Source: Kryptolebias marmoratus (lineage: Eukaryota > Chordata > Actinopteri > Cyprinodontiformes > Rivulidae). Taken from it: DNA of 64,000 bases. The DNA lies in assembly GCF_001649575.2 (NCBI RefSeq), contig NC_051439.1, positions 14,630,810 to 14,694,809 on the forward strand. The letters are read 5' to 3'. The notes under the pieces are model-generated. The model had not been told where the DNA came from. It worked only from the letters and a program-made list of their open reading frames with translations, and searched no databases. Position numbers and translations under genes: made by a program. Shown in pieces: positions 40,433 through 52,000 of this stretch. The first letter of the stretch is position 1, and every line of letters starts with the position of its first letter.

Positions 40433-42610
40433 ATGAAGTGGTGGAGATCCTGGCTGCATGCAGCGACTGTGCTCCTGCTGAGTGCGACTGGAGTTAAAGT
40501 GGAACATCTCCAAGCTGAAAATCTTCATCTTCTTCCCCCAAATGATCAAAGCAAGGTCCTAAACAGTGAGATGAAAGGTATGCGTTTGTGTAGACTTTCG
40601 CTGTCATTTTGACTTTTCATATAGCTTGCTTTAATAAAGAACGGATCGAAGAAATTAAGTGCTGAAACTTTTGTAGGACAGGACATCTCTGCAGTGTTAT
40701 CTGAGAAAATCTGTGGTTGGTCAAATTCCAATTTGCAGATGAAATTACTGAGTGACTCATTGATGATAAGTGTTCTTTGAGATGTGAGATAATTTGGTCA
40801 GTAGACAGTTGTTTTTCTAACATACTACATCTAGACTTTTCAGCAGGTTTACCATGAAGACACAAAAAAATGAAGTTGTTTTAGAGTCATCACATTACAA
40901 ATTCCTGACATGTATTTTGCTCTTTAACACAAGCTAATATTCACACCTACAGTTGGAGAGCCCTAAAAAAGAATATTAAAACATGACTAAAACATGTTCT
41001 TGCAATGTGCTGCTGAAATTAAAATCAAAATGATAATTTTCACAACACTGGTTTTACAGCAACTCTAAATTGTTCCTAGTTGTGAGTGAGAGTGTGAATG
41101 GCTGTTTGTCTCCTTTGTCTCTATGTGGCCATGTGATGGACTTGAGACCTGTCCAGGGTGTCCCTCGCTTCTCTCACAGTGACTGCTGGAGATAGGCACC
41201 AGCTCCACAGGAAGGAAGAAGCGGGCAAAGAAAATGGATGGATGGATGAATAGCTGGTGTTACATCTCACACCTGTAGGGGGTGGCAAAGAACTAAAAAT
41301 GACCAGACTTAGTAATGTTGCTTCAAAATTGAATTATTAGCTTTAATCTGTGTGGTTGTTGGTATGTTCTTGGTATAGATTATAAGTTTATTTTGATCTG
41401 GTTTTTTTTTCAACCTTTTTGACTGAATTGCAGTGTAATGCTTGTAGTGTTCGCTCTCTCCAAACTGATCTTCCTCTTGTTTATGATTTCAGATTATCAC
41501 TTTTAACCATCAAAAGAAAGACATGAGACCGTATTCTGGGCTGCACACTATGTGAAAAATCTTTTGTTATTGCAATATCAATGTGCAGAAAAGAACTCAT
41601 TGGACTGCAATAAATCACAGGTTATTTATATTCAAAGGATTAGGCATTTATTCTCTTCATGCCGGTAATATATTTGGCTAATATAAAAGACTCTTTCTGC
41701 CCTTGAACCCAATTTAGATGATAGTAGAGAAAAATATGGGTTTATCACAACTAATCACAACTAATGCTGTCATCATAATATTCAACAATAATATCAGAAT
41801 CATGTTTTTCTGAAATCGTGCAGCCCTAATTTACGAGTCTGAAAGCAGCCAAAGTAATCAGTGCAATGATATTTAATTTCCTTACTCATGCCGGACCTGT
41901 TTATTTGCTCAACAGTTCTGCCCAGAGATTGCTATGAAATGCTGATGGCATCTTCAGGCCAGGCCAGAGATGGAGTTTACCTGATCCAACCACATGACTC
42001 CCCCATTGTGGCCTTCTGTGCCATGCAGGAAGGAGGCTGGACTGTGGTGCAGCACATCACGGTCAACAGCAGCGTCAATTTTGATCGCACCTGGAATGAG
42101 TACAAGAATGGCTTTGGCGATGTCAATGGGGACCACTGGCTGGGAAATGAGCGCCTCCATCAGCTCACCCGTGGTCCTGCCCGCTATAAGCTGGGAGTAA
42201 AGCTTGTAGACCAGGATGCTGTCACCAAGATGGGGGAGTATGATCCATTCCTGGTGGAGGGTGAATCAACAGCATACAGACTGAGGCTGGGGTTGTTCCA
42301 GGGCACGGCTGTGGACGCTTTGACCCTGGACACGGAGAATTACCTTCACGACAACCAGAAATTCACCACTAAGGACAGAGACAACGACAATTACTTCCAA
42401 AACTGTGCCAAGCTAGAGTTTCAAGGTGTGGCAGGAGGGGGTTGGTGGTACGATGCCTGTGCTGGTGCCAATTTGAATCGCAGGAATGTGATTTACTGGC
42501 AAAAGGACTGCAACAAGGAGCGACTCTGCAAGTATGCATGGATGATGGTGAAACCTTCAGACACAGTGAAAGTGATCTACAGTGGAGACAGCAAGAAGGA
42601 TGAGCTATGA
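40433..42610 (+). CDS. fibrinogen-like (FReD) protein with C-terminal KDEL
   Basis: Two exons, 40433-40577 and 41916-42610, joined in phase (G|TT) across a 1.3-kb GT-AG intron, encode 279 residues. Residues 1-20 are a signal peptide (MKWWRSW then a leucine-rich core). A 30-residue linker without collagen repeats or a clear coiled coil follows. Residues about 53-268 are one fibrinogen C-terminal domain: C54, GVYLI, FCAM, GGWTVVQ, FDRTW, YKNGFG, HWLGNE, the calcium-site DRDNDN, NCAKLE, GGGWWYDAC and VIYW. It is closest in style to fibrinogen-like protein 1, but CNKERLC near the end adds two cysteines to the usual four. The protein ends KKDEL, a canonical ER-retrieval signal, which is unusual for a family normally secreted. 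NSS (after ITV) is a possible glycosylation site. The function is probably ER-resident or a retrieved lectin-like protein; the ligand is unknown. I did not assign a symbol. Confidence 0.88.
41058..41250 (+). repeat. GGAT-tailed SINE-like repeat in intron
   Basis: Runs from 'aactctaaattgttcctagt' through 'gtgatggacttgagacctgt', 'ccagggtgtccctcgcttct', 'gctggagataggcaccagct' to 'aagaaaatggatggatggatg'. This order is a recurrent teleost dispersed repeat with a GGAT microsatellite tail. It lies in the intron of the fibrinogen-domain gene, in the same orientation. A truncated relative is at 2272-2346. Confidence 0.7.
41536..41828. mobile_element. MITE with GGGCTGCAC/GTGCAGCCC ends
   Basis: GGGCTGCAC at 41538-41546 and GTGCAGCCC at 41818-41826 form perfect 9-bp inverted ends, with further similarity inward ('gaaaaatctt..attgcaatat' against 'aatat..catgtttttctgaaat'). 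This is the layout of a common teleost non-autonomous DNA transposon. There is no coding capacity and I could not find a clear target-site duplication. It lies just upstream of the second exon of the fibrinogen-domain gene. Confidence 0.65.
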
Positions 42611-42837
42611 ACGCATCATTCTCAAGGAGTCCGATATTTCCGTGTAACATTATGACTAGTGACTTTCTGCATGTTCAATTCATCACATTTTATTTAGAAA
42701 TTATCTTACATGATCACAAAATACTGAAAAGAACCAGAATGTTTTCACGAGCTTGAAAAGCCATATAAAACCGTCAGTATACCCAAACATCTCCATTGTC
42801 CTCAGATTGGACGTCTTTTCATTTTTCACAGTTACCC

Positions 42838-42843
42838 AATAAA
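42838..42843 (+). promoter_or_regulatory. poly(A) signal of the fibrinogen-domain gene
   Basis: AATAAA 228 nt after the stop, with a second at 42883-42888. Confidence 0.5.
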
Positions 42844-42888
42844 AATGTTTCACAACATGTTAGCTTATACTTACAGGAAAAAAATAAA

Positions 42889-43607
42889 CAGCTTTACATT
42901 TTCCCCACATTATGTCACAAATTTGCCAGAAGATATGATGACATATTTAACTACACTCATTTAGAGGAAACAAATACTTTATTTTGATACCTAAGAAAAA
43001 AAATAAAATCCTGAGAATAAAAAGTAATGAAGAGGTTTTCACAAACATACAGTTAAATCCTCCAGTTCTCCTCCTGATGTAAACATAGACAAGTTAGAGG
43101 GATTTAAAGGTTTGTTTTAATACTGTTGAAAGCTGATGCATCATCACAACGACTGTAAGCGAGAAAATACTTAATCTATAATTAATTGTCTGACAAAAGT
43201 CAGTGATGAAGGCTTCAGTGATCAAGTAAAACTCTTCAACTAGCAAGCTGTAGGACAACATGTACAATTTTAGCCCTTTGAAATAAAATTTGAAGACTAA
43301 AGATTTAAACTGATCTACAAGTGCTTTGACATTTTGGATGTAAGAGCAGAAGGTACAACACAAAATAATTAGTTTTAATAATCTGAAATACAAGTGTTAA
43401 ACATTATTTTCAAACCTATGTACAATGTCACATATATTGTAAAAAGAAAACGTGTATTTTTCTACTTTTGCAGAATTTAGCAGCAATTATTTTAAACTGC
43501 ACCACAACTACTGATTAAGGAGCAACACTATATGATGTAAGATCTGAATTCAAAGAGCCAAGCTTGTTGATCTGAGCTTTAATTTACAGTCTTTTTTAAA
43601 CACAAGT
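42889..43607. other. convergent 3' region; probable chrm5 3' UTR
   Basis: The fibrinogen-domain gene and chrm5 converge here. On the minus strand the first clear AATAAA after the chrm5 stop is at 42983-42978, implying a 3' UTR of about 630 nt if used. No other gene is seen. Confidence 0.45.
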
Positions 43608-45185
43608 TCATGTCAGCTTGGAGCTGACTGCAGGGTTCTGCCCGTACCAGTATAGCTTCTCCTCAATTCTTTTCTTTTTCCACTGGCAGAGCAGCAGCAT
43701 GCGGAAAGTCTTTTGGAAATTCTTGTTGCAAAGAGCGTAACACATGGGGTTGACGGTGCTGTTGACGTAGCACAGCCAGTAGCCTAGATGCCAAAGGGAA
43801 AGGGGGATGCAGTCTGAGCAGAAAGTTGAAATCAGCACCATGATGTTATAAGGAGTCCACGTTAGGATGAAAGCCAGCAAGATAGCGCTGAGAGTCTGAG
43901 CTGCTTTCTTTTCCTTGATAAGCACCATCCTCTTTCTCTTGGTGATCTGGTTTTTCAGAGAGGCATCCATGGTTTTGGACGCCGAGGAGGTGGATGGAAC
44001 GCTCATGGACTCAGCTGAGGAGAACGCTGACGACATCATTTTGGTGTCTCCATTCTTGCTCTGGTGCTCCACGTGAGCATCTTTGGCCACAGGTTTGAAT
44101 TTATAGGACACACACTTGTTGCTCCTCTGAGAGCTGCTTTTTGGTGGCGTCTGGAAGAAACTGTCTTCATCATAGCTGCTGAGCTGCTCGCTCTCGTTGC
44201 CCACTCTGCTTTTGCTGGCTTCACAAGCCTGGTTCCTGAAGGAGGCCCGAAGGCCCCCTGGAGACACCGGCCTGTCCTCGTCCTCAGAGGAGGCATAACT
44301 GTTGAAGGTTGTGAGCTGACCAGCTTTGGACCACTCATCACTGGTGGAGGTGGCTGATTTGGCGTTGCTCCTGCTAGAGGATGACCAGGAGGCTTGGTTC
44401 TGATCATGTGAAGCCGACCTTAGCTTACAACTAAAACATGATCTGACAATAGTTTTCTGGGGCTGTGTCTCCCCCGAGTCTGTTGAATAATTAACCCCCT
44501 GAAGTTCTGCCAGATCCTTGGTCCTCTTTTCTGTCTCTTTGTAGATTCGACAGTAGAGAATTGTCATAATTGACACAGGAATGTAAAAGGCAGCGATTGC
44601 TGTTCCAAATGTTATCACAGGCTCTGAGAAAAACTGGATCTGGCATTGCCTCTCAGGAACTGTCCTTTTTCCAACAAAGTATTGCCAGCAAAGAATTGGC
44701 GGAGCCCACAGAATCAGGGACACCAGCCAAGCCAAACCTATCATGATTCCAGCTCGTCTGGGAGTCCGCTTGGCCCTGTAAGTCAGAGGCCTTGTGATGG
44801 AGAAATATCTATCGAAACTGATCACCAGCAGGTTCATGACTGAGGCGTTGCTGGCTACGTAGTCCAGTGCCAACCACAGGTCACAGGCAAGGTTCCCTAA
44901 GGCCCAGTAGCCCATAAGTATGTAGGAAGTGTACAGATTCATGGAGAAAACACCTATGATGAGGTCTGCAGCTGCCAGACTCAGCAGGTAATAATTGTTC
45001 ACCGTCTTCAGTTGGCTGTTGACTTTAAAGGAGAGCATCACAAGAACATTCCCCACGATGGTGATCAGGCTGACAATAGCTGACACAGTGGCGATGGTGA
45101 TTACCTCCCAGAGACTGTGAGTGACCAGGTGGATATCCATCGCACTGGTGTTCATTGTGGAGTTTAATATGTTTTCTCCTTCCAT
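43608..45185 (-). CDS. chrm5: muscarinic acetylcholine receptor M5
   Basis: A single uninterrupted coding exon of 525 residues; human CHRM5 has 532. It encodes a class A Gq/11-coupled GPCR of the plasma membrane activated by acetylcholine. Visible landmarks are N-terminal sequons NST (8) and NTS (12), TM1 with GNVLVM, TM2 with LAAADLI, ligand-binding D108 in TM3, DRY at 125-127, the C101-C181 disulfide pair, a long variable third cytoplasmic loop (about 215-440) rich in Ser, Lys and Asp/Glu, WTPYN in TM6, NPMCY in TM7 and a short tail ending EEKLYW...KLT. The loop start ([10 protein letters not shown]) and the tail match M5 better than M1 or M3. The start at 45185 (MEGEN) was chosen because it aligns with the family and because the longer frame crosses a splice acceptor at 45252-45251. 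Teleosts often keep two copies (a and b); which one this is cannot be told here. Confidence 0.95.
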   Translation of the reverse strand: MEGENILNSTMNTSAMDIHLVTHSLWEVITIATVSAIVSLITIVGNVLVMLSFKVNSQLKTVNNYYLLSLAAADLIIGVFSMNLYTSYILMGYWALGNLACDLWLALDYVASNASVMNLLVISFDRYFSITRPLTYRAKRTPRRAGIMIGLAWLVSLILWAPPILCWQYFVGKRTVPERQCQIQFFSEPVITFGTAIAAFYIPVSIMTILYCRIYKETEKRTKDLAELQGVNYSTDSGETQPQKTIVRSCFSCKLRSASHDQNQASWSSSSRSNAKSATSTSDEWSKAGQLTTFNSYASSEDEDRPVSPGGLRASFRNQACEASKSRVGNESEQLSSYDEDSFFQTPPKSSSQRSNKCVSYKFKPVAKDAHVEHQSKNGDTKMMSSAFSSAESMSVPSTSSASKTMDASLKNQITKRKRMVLIKEKKAAQTLSAILLAFILTWTPYNIMVLISTFCSDCIPLSLWHLGYWLCYVNSTVNPMCYALCNKNFQKTFRMLLLCQWKKKRIEEKLYWYGQNPAVSSKLT

Positions 45186-45250
45186 GGTGTTCTTTACTGG
45201 CATCCATTCATCACAGCCGTGTTTAAAGTTCTCTTTTCCCAGTGGAGCTT
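45186..45250 (-). other. chrm5 5' UTR in the coding exon, with splice acceptor
   Basis: On the minus strand TTTTTCCTTTTCTTTTCAG precedes base 45250, a strong polypyrimidine tract and acceptor 65 nt before the ATG. It shows the usual chrm arrangement of one or more non-coding upstream exons spliced to an intronless coding exon. Confidence 0.7.
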
Positions 45251-45252
45251 CT

Positions 45253-46200
45253 GAAAAGAAAAGGAAAAAAACAAGACAAGAAAGGTTACTCTTTCTTCTG
45301 CCAAAAGAAGGCATCAGTTGGGGATTTTGACAATCAAACTGTCAAACATTAAATGAAAATAAAAACAGGGCTCATATTATTACTATTATTATCTATAATA
45401 ATAGTTCTGTTTGTTTGTTTTTTGTTTGTTTTTTTTGCTTTACAGCTTTTGAGGTTGATGTGTTCAAAATTAATGTTCATGCTGGGAATATATATAAAAA
45501 TTTGACATTTTGTTTTGTTTTCTTTGATAAAACATGCAAAGAAGTGATAAATCTGAATTGAAGGACTCATGCAGCAGCAATCTATTAGGTATTTATGTCC
45601 CTTCATCTTTAAAATTGTGTAATACAGTATTGTCTGATTTCTTGTGTGGCCAAAACCCTTTAATAAAAAATTAAAAGCAAACTATAAACTGAACAAACAG
45701 CACTCCTCATGTAGAAAACAAGAAGCTTATCTCTAGTTGTGTCTTATTTTAAGAATCAGTCATTTTGAGAAGTGTAAATGCTAATTAAGTAAAACCCATG
45801 TTATAACTATGAAAATAATACTCATACATACATACCTTTTAATCTCACTGCTAACTTATTGTTAGCTTTACACCAAAGTGAGATTTTGTCATGATTTGTT
45901 TATGCGTTAAATTAAATTACTCTAAAGATTTTATGTGTGGTAAGTTTGAAAGACTTTGCAGTATACTCAGACACATTTGCCAAAACAACAGCTGTTTGGT
46001 TTCAGGACTTGTGTCAGTTCGACAACTCAGGAAAGTTGACTCTCCTGTACATTAAATGGCCCCACAACCTGAAGCAGCAGAGCAACTCGGCAATACCTGC
46101 ATTTTTCCTCCAACATCAGTAGAGGGTACTAGACACTCTCTGTATATAAAAACTCGGTGCACATGCTCAATGCTAGCAGAGATGCAAATCCACATTTCCT
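45253..46200. other. chrm5 5' intronic/flanking, no gene seen
   Basis: AT-rich sequence with T-rich runs near 45410-45440. No coding exon is recognised. It is probably within the first intron of chrm5. Confidence 0.5.
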
Positions 46201-46204
46201 AAAG

Positions 46205-46315
46205 GTTTCATTAAAATCCGACTAGTGGTCTATGAGATATTTTGCCAACAGAGAGGCTAAAAAAATCTTCTAATAATCCTCTGCCTTCATTTTTTGGTGG
46301 TGATCAATAGCATCC
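46205..46315 (+). repeat. dispersed repeat fragment (copy 1)
   Basis: 'aaaatccgactagtggtctatgagatattttgccaacag' followed by 'cctctgcctt...ggtggtgatcaa' is the wording of a percomorph repeat typically reading 'aaatccgtccagtggttcatgagatattttg'. A second copy in the same orientation is at 58715-58835. Confidence 0.55.
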
Positions 46316-48600
46316 CATCAAGTTCTCATTACATATCCGTCTATCCATTCATTCATCCATCCAGTTTGCAATATCTGAAATAATGATTATGGAAAGGACA
46401 ACAGGCACTCTGGGTAGGTCAAGTGGTCATTTTGAAGAGAAAACATGGAACTATGGAAATGTGTTTTTAAAATGTGACCTAATTATTATACAGTATAATA
46501 AATTGGCTTGCCACAGGTGCTCTCACACTAATGAATTAGAGGCTATTCATGCCAAACTGAATTTATGTCATAAAAAAAACAAGAGGATCAAATATCTATA
46601 ATTTAGTGCTTTAATTTTCATTACAAACAATTAAAAGCAATGTGCCATGAGTTTTTTTTTTTCATCTTTTTTGAAATGTTGAAAACAAGCTTTAGTACAT
46701 TGGACGTGCAAATGATCCACTGTGTGTGAAAAGGATTGTACTAGAGTGTGTTGTAGTGTGCTGTAGTTAATCAGCTGGAACTCTCCTTCCTTTTTCCAGT
46801 GATTTTCCACTCCCTCAGGGAAAACCTTAGTCCCCTGGGCAACATGACATCAGTATTTTCATCCATGCAATTCAAGCTGCTTAAACTGAGACACTTTCAC
46901 CGCTGTATTCAACCCCACCATCTGCATTTTGTGTATGAACTTTTCAACTCCAAACTTGTTGAAAATAACCAATCTAGCAGCGGCTCCATTAGGGTGGAGC
47001 AGACATTCTGAGGCTCTCATGGATCAACAATAGTCTCAGGCTCACCTGTTCAGAGAAAATCCTCCACATAGGGATTAGCAGTTGAATTGTCACACTGTGC
47101 ACTGACACACATGTAAGCAGAGATAGCGTCACACATTATCTCTTTAAAAGTCAACAAATAGCACCATGTAGAGGAAATTGGCTCTCAGACACAGCTTACA
47201 AACAAACATTCACATCCTTGTTGACCGACCCCGGTCACTTCCTTGGTAAACAGTGCTGCCTTGTTGGAGTGTTTTCATCAAAACCCTGCAGGAGGAAATT
47301 GTCTATCATGACAGCTTCAGTGAACAGTTAGCTGAATCACATCTGAGGTACAAAAACATAACAGGTCTCTCAAAATAACTCAATTTCTCATGAGTGATAT
47401 GTCACTGTTTGTTGCAACAACAAAAATATACTTCAGATGAAGCTGGAAGGACAAACTTTGAGCCATTTTTCTAAAGCTTTCACCATTCTGGGGGTGGGGG
47501 AGGTGCATCAATTCAATTCATCTTTTTTTCCTAATATGAAAAAAATATATAAATATATACAATGCAGAATCTGTCATAAATGCCCGCTAAGGTAGCACAA
47601 CTTTCAGTTCTTTGAATGCATTCACATCCCAGACTTGAGAAATAATTTCTTCACTCACTGGCTTATCATCAAAAGTGCTGGGTTAGCAGGAGCTCCAGTG
47701 GAAGCCCAAAGTCTTAAAAAATAACACCTCAGTACTGTGGTATGTCATGGTGGGCCTTTTCACGCAGTAGGGAGAATAACTTTGTAAACTCAAAACCAAA
47801 CTTGGAAGAAATTCCAGCTCTGAATGTCTCATATTGATGCCAGTGACATGGCCCATGTCCCCACACAACGAGGCAACACACACATTTAGGTCCATCCTAA
47901 TTTGTTTTATCATTTAATCACTGTAATTATATTATATATTATATTATATATGGGGAATGCTGTTTGGATAATTGTATGTAATAATGTAATAATTGGGAAA
48001 TCATTAAATGAAACAAACAGATGTGACTCAGAGAGACAAAAAAAGGATTAGTATTGTCAGCCACTCTATTCAGCACCATGGAGAGCACCATACATGTATC
48101 AATACATAGAATTTATAGACCTATAGATCATGAGGACATGCACAAACCTCAACCATAAAAAGGATTAAGGAATCAGGAAGATGTTCAGTTGAATGATTGT
48201 TTTGCCTTTGCATCGGTTGTTCTCTACAACTGGATGTGAATGATTAAAGAGGTGAAGAATATTTGTCATTCTCTAACAAGGATGGAGGCATTCCACTTCA
48301 ACAAGCAGCCCTCATTCTGGGATGGCTCAGATGGATGATCCATTTGAGTCAAATGTTTCTGTATCCTCACATCACACTGTGATACTCCTGTCATCATGGG
48401 TTTCATTTCTTCAGGTTCAAAACACCTGCATATTCCCAGTAATGGCAAACAACGGGACACTGTAGGACCTTAGCATGCCAAGGATTGAAATGGTAAATAT
48501 CAAACGTGCAAAGTATCACAATTTTAATACCACTGTAGGCAAGTAGTAGAATCATTTTTACATGCAGTGCCTCTTTGCTTCCAAGCTTTACATTTACCAT
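46316..48600. other. intergenic or chrm5 intron, no gene seen
   Basis: No coding exon is recognised. A short AT microsatellite (repeats of ATTAT/ATAT) occupies about 47927-47950, and a G-rich run lies at about 47492-47503. Confidence 0.5.
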
Positions 48601-48619
48601 CAAGCCATTTCTAACTATT

Positions 48620-49060
48620 GTTTGGAAAAGCACAAGTATGAACTATAAAATCAAACAAAAAAGGTTATCTTGATCTTTATCAAATGGTTTAAAATACTTT
48701 ACTCCAGTAGTTTTCCAGATATACTGATATACAATTTTAAAATGCAGGTATGCAACTTATCTGCACAATTTACTCAGCAAATCTGAGTGTAAATATACAA
48801 ATACATCAAAATTGTCAGACTTTTTGATCCCAAACGGCTCTTCCATGGACGTCCTGATCGTTGCCCTTTTTTCTGTCACTGTTTCTGTAGGTAAACAGAC
48901 ACAAGCTGTAGTTGTCAGCCTTTTACAAATTTTGCTTACAAATGTTTTATTTAAGGCCATAATAATCATTAATATTAGAAAAAAAAATATGCAGATTTTA
49001 CTTCTTACTTTATAATTGTTTTTTACCAGTCTTCATGATGTTGCAATAAGTACCTTTAAG
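48620..49060 (-). repeat. duplicated ~400-bp sequence, copy A
   Basis: Shares extended similarity with 57385-57840, same orientation, about 8.75 kb apart. Shared blocks in order include 'ggttatcttga', 'ttactccagt..tttccagat', 'aatgcaggtatgca', 'ggctcttccatgga', 'cacaa..gtagttg' and 'ataatcattaatat'. On the minus strand the best-kept part reads like an exon: acceptor TTTACCTACAG, then an open segment containing TSMEEPFG and KSDNFDV. No protein family is recognised. Confidence 0.6.
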
Positions 49061-52000
49061 GTTTTCCTTCCTGAGTAGAGTCATTGTTTTGAACCTTTTT
49101 TCAAACATTGGTGAACAGGAAATCTCATTGGCCTAGTTAAGAAAACTGAGTCTCCTTCATTACCTATACATCTAAAAGTATCAGATTTCCCTTTGAAATT
49201 CTGTGTTAGCGCCATATGCAAAAGTAATGGTCATTGATCGCATAGTTAACAACACCCAGTTTGTGAGTGAGGACAGGTTGTGGAGCACAAATCTGTCCTG
49301 AGTCTCCATGCTGGGTGCCGAAAGCTGGCTTCAGATTCTTTGGCACTTGGCCACCATTGCTCCTATCCTGTAGCACATTTGATGTCCCTCATCATGCAAC
49401 CCCCACAGTCACTGGTAACATTTTTAACATACTCTTTTGGTCACAACACAACTGCTCTTCACAGCCAAAGTCCTGTGTATGTGTTAGTGTTATGTTTGCA
49501 AACTCAAGGTAAAGGTAAAATACTAAATCAAATATTAGAAGAAGGCAATAACAGCAAAGAGAGGAGTCAAAGCAAAGGAGCCAAAAGACAACATATGTGC
49601 TGGTGTGGTGAGCATGAATGATGCAACCCAGAGCTCCTTGGCATGGAAGTTTGAGTCTCCTATTATCAGTGCACCGATCCATGCTTAAAAACCCAGTACA
49701 TGTAGTGTTCTGGAAAAAATATATTTGTGTAATTATCACGCTCTGATGGAAGAAAAAAATAAAAATATTACTGCTTGAGGCAAACCTTTTTTATACTTGA
49801 TGGCTCTCTTTAGCAAACTCAAATTAGATCTCTAAAGAAGAATGATGAATAAGATTATTAGATGAATATTATGATCCGCTTATAGATGCCACAGTGGATT
49901 TGGCATCTGCTGAAGGGAATAAAATGACAAAGGAATTTAGTTTTCTGAGCGGCAACATTTCATTAATGCCCCATCGTTTGGATAATAGCTAAACTCATTT
50001 GTGTGTTTTTTGCAATTTCTTTTAAATAAGAGTCTGTGCCTGCCTTCATATTCATCTCTAAATTTTTGTTGTTTGTTCCCAAATGGCCTACTTTTTCCCA
50101 AGCTGATAACATTCACCTTCAAAACAAAAGCTAGTAAAAGCCAAGCCATACATGCATATAAAAACACATTAATAGTTTGCTCCATATTGCAGCTCAACAA
50201 CTCCCAATCAAGACCTTTTAGTCAAAAGTCCTTTGTTTAACTCATTCTGGTGGCAGTTTTTATTTTCTTTTTGTTTTGTTTTGTTTTATTTTTTCCAGAC
50301 CCACTAAACCATTAAGGCTTCATGAAATCTACTTCCAGAATTTTTTTCTCTTTTAAGAGAACCAGAACCTTTCAACATTTATTGTAACACCTCAAAAGAT
50401 CCGTTGGGGCTGGGGGGACTCGTTAAAATCACGCTTCACTGCTTAATCCCTCTCTATATTGTCATTTCCAGTTAATCAAAGGGAGGAGAGGAAGGGATGT
50501 GAGACCATGCAGTTTAAGAAAAATATTGATCGCTTTCCTGAAAGAAAAATGTAATATTTCATAATAATGCAGGGAAGAAAAGTGCCACGTTGAGATTTTA
50601 CATTAAGTCAAACATTTCAGAGGTTTAGAAATGGAGATAGAGCTGAATATGTTAGTGCTATAAACTGGGTGTGCTGGTGACAGATTAGGAGTGTTCACAG
50701 AAATATGTAAGAGGTGGGTGAAGGTTATCTCAGTGAAACATGCTTGATGAAATACATTTTGCTAAAATATTGTAAACGTTTAGTCTTTTAGAAGTTATGA
50801 AAATGCCAATTTTTGCAGGTAATACTCAGTAAATAGATGTTTTTATGAAAGAATATGCGCCTGAATAGAAACATACTGATTGGTGTCTGCCTTTCAGAGA
50901 GACCCGTCTTTTTTGGAGCACATCTTCCGTTGTGTTCATTAGGGTAAAAGACTTCATTAAAAATACATGCTGAGACCTCTCAGATATGCACTTGTGCACA
51001 CATGACGTCTTTCCCACTCGAATCCAGGTCATGCCTTTGTGCATTAATCAAGAAACGCACGCTCAATCAGTCATGATTCTCCTGAGACTGAACAAGCCAC
51101 TGATGTAAAACAAAAAAAACAAAGACTAACTTACTCACTGTTGACTTTGATCAGATCTCACAGGCTTCTGGTAAGCCGAACCCCGTCTCTCAGTGGGAAA
51201 AAAGTTCATAGTTAATCCCTTTGTTTTGCCTGTGAACCCTGTGGGTCAAGTGTGGCACTAAAGAACAGGATCAAAACACAGCTGAAGAGAAGAAATCCTG
51301 CTGACTTGACCCTCGCATGCCAGAAGGATCCAGTCTCTAAGGCAGAGGAAGAAGAGGACGGAGGGAAGGGTGGACACCAGAAAGCTTCACACATCCCCAC
51401 GGAAGAAGAGCATCACTCCCCGCTCAGCTCCAAAACTGCTATCATTTGTCCAAATAAGAAAAGTATCTTCAAGTTCATTCCTCTGTCATTCATAAATTAA
51501 AGATGATTCAGCTGAGGAGCAAAAGAAACTAAAAAAAGCGAACAGGAGAGAACTTTTCCTCCCAGTGTGAGCAGAGTGAAGAAGAACTGTGCTGCCTCTT
51601 AGGCAAGTTGAAGCAGAATGTCACTGAGAGGCAGGCTGATGTCTGAGCCAAGTCGCTGCTGCTGCTGCTGGATCAGCTCCGTCTGACACACACAGATGTA
51701 GCTGACGCTAGCAGGCTGGGAGGAGAAATTCCCATAGGGTTGAATGGTTCATCATGTTTCAGCGCGGTGAGCATGCAGCGTAAAATACCGAGGGTGAGAA
51801 GAGGGGGGTGTTGGCTTCGAGGGGTCCATTTTGTAAGGCGTGGGGGCAGGAGGAGAAAGTGTGTGGAAGTGGCACTGTGGGTGGTGCTCAGTTAAGACCA
51901 GTTGAGCCAAATCCTGGAATGTGTTTCTGCTTGTGAAGAAGAGACTCTGATTATCAGCACTTGCAGCTCCCTGAGTTTGAAGCAACATGGCCAAACTCAT

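Noticed and set aside
44064..44357. Plus-strand 97-codon frame
   Set aside because: Antisense to the third-loop coding sequence of chrm5; no family motif.
45186..45314. A 43-residue N-terminal extension of the chrm5 reading frame
   Set aside because: The longer frame crosses a strong splice acceptor at 45252-45251, and the M5 family starts at MEG; the extension is partly intronic.
49280..49739. Overlapping frames of 113 and 115 codons on opposite strands
   Set aside because: Low-information sequences with no motif; mutual overlap suggests chance open frames.
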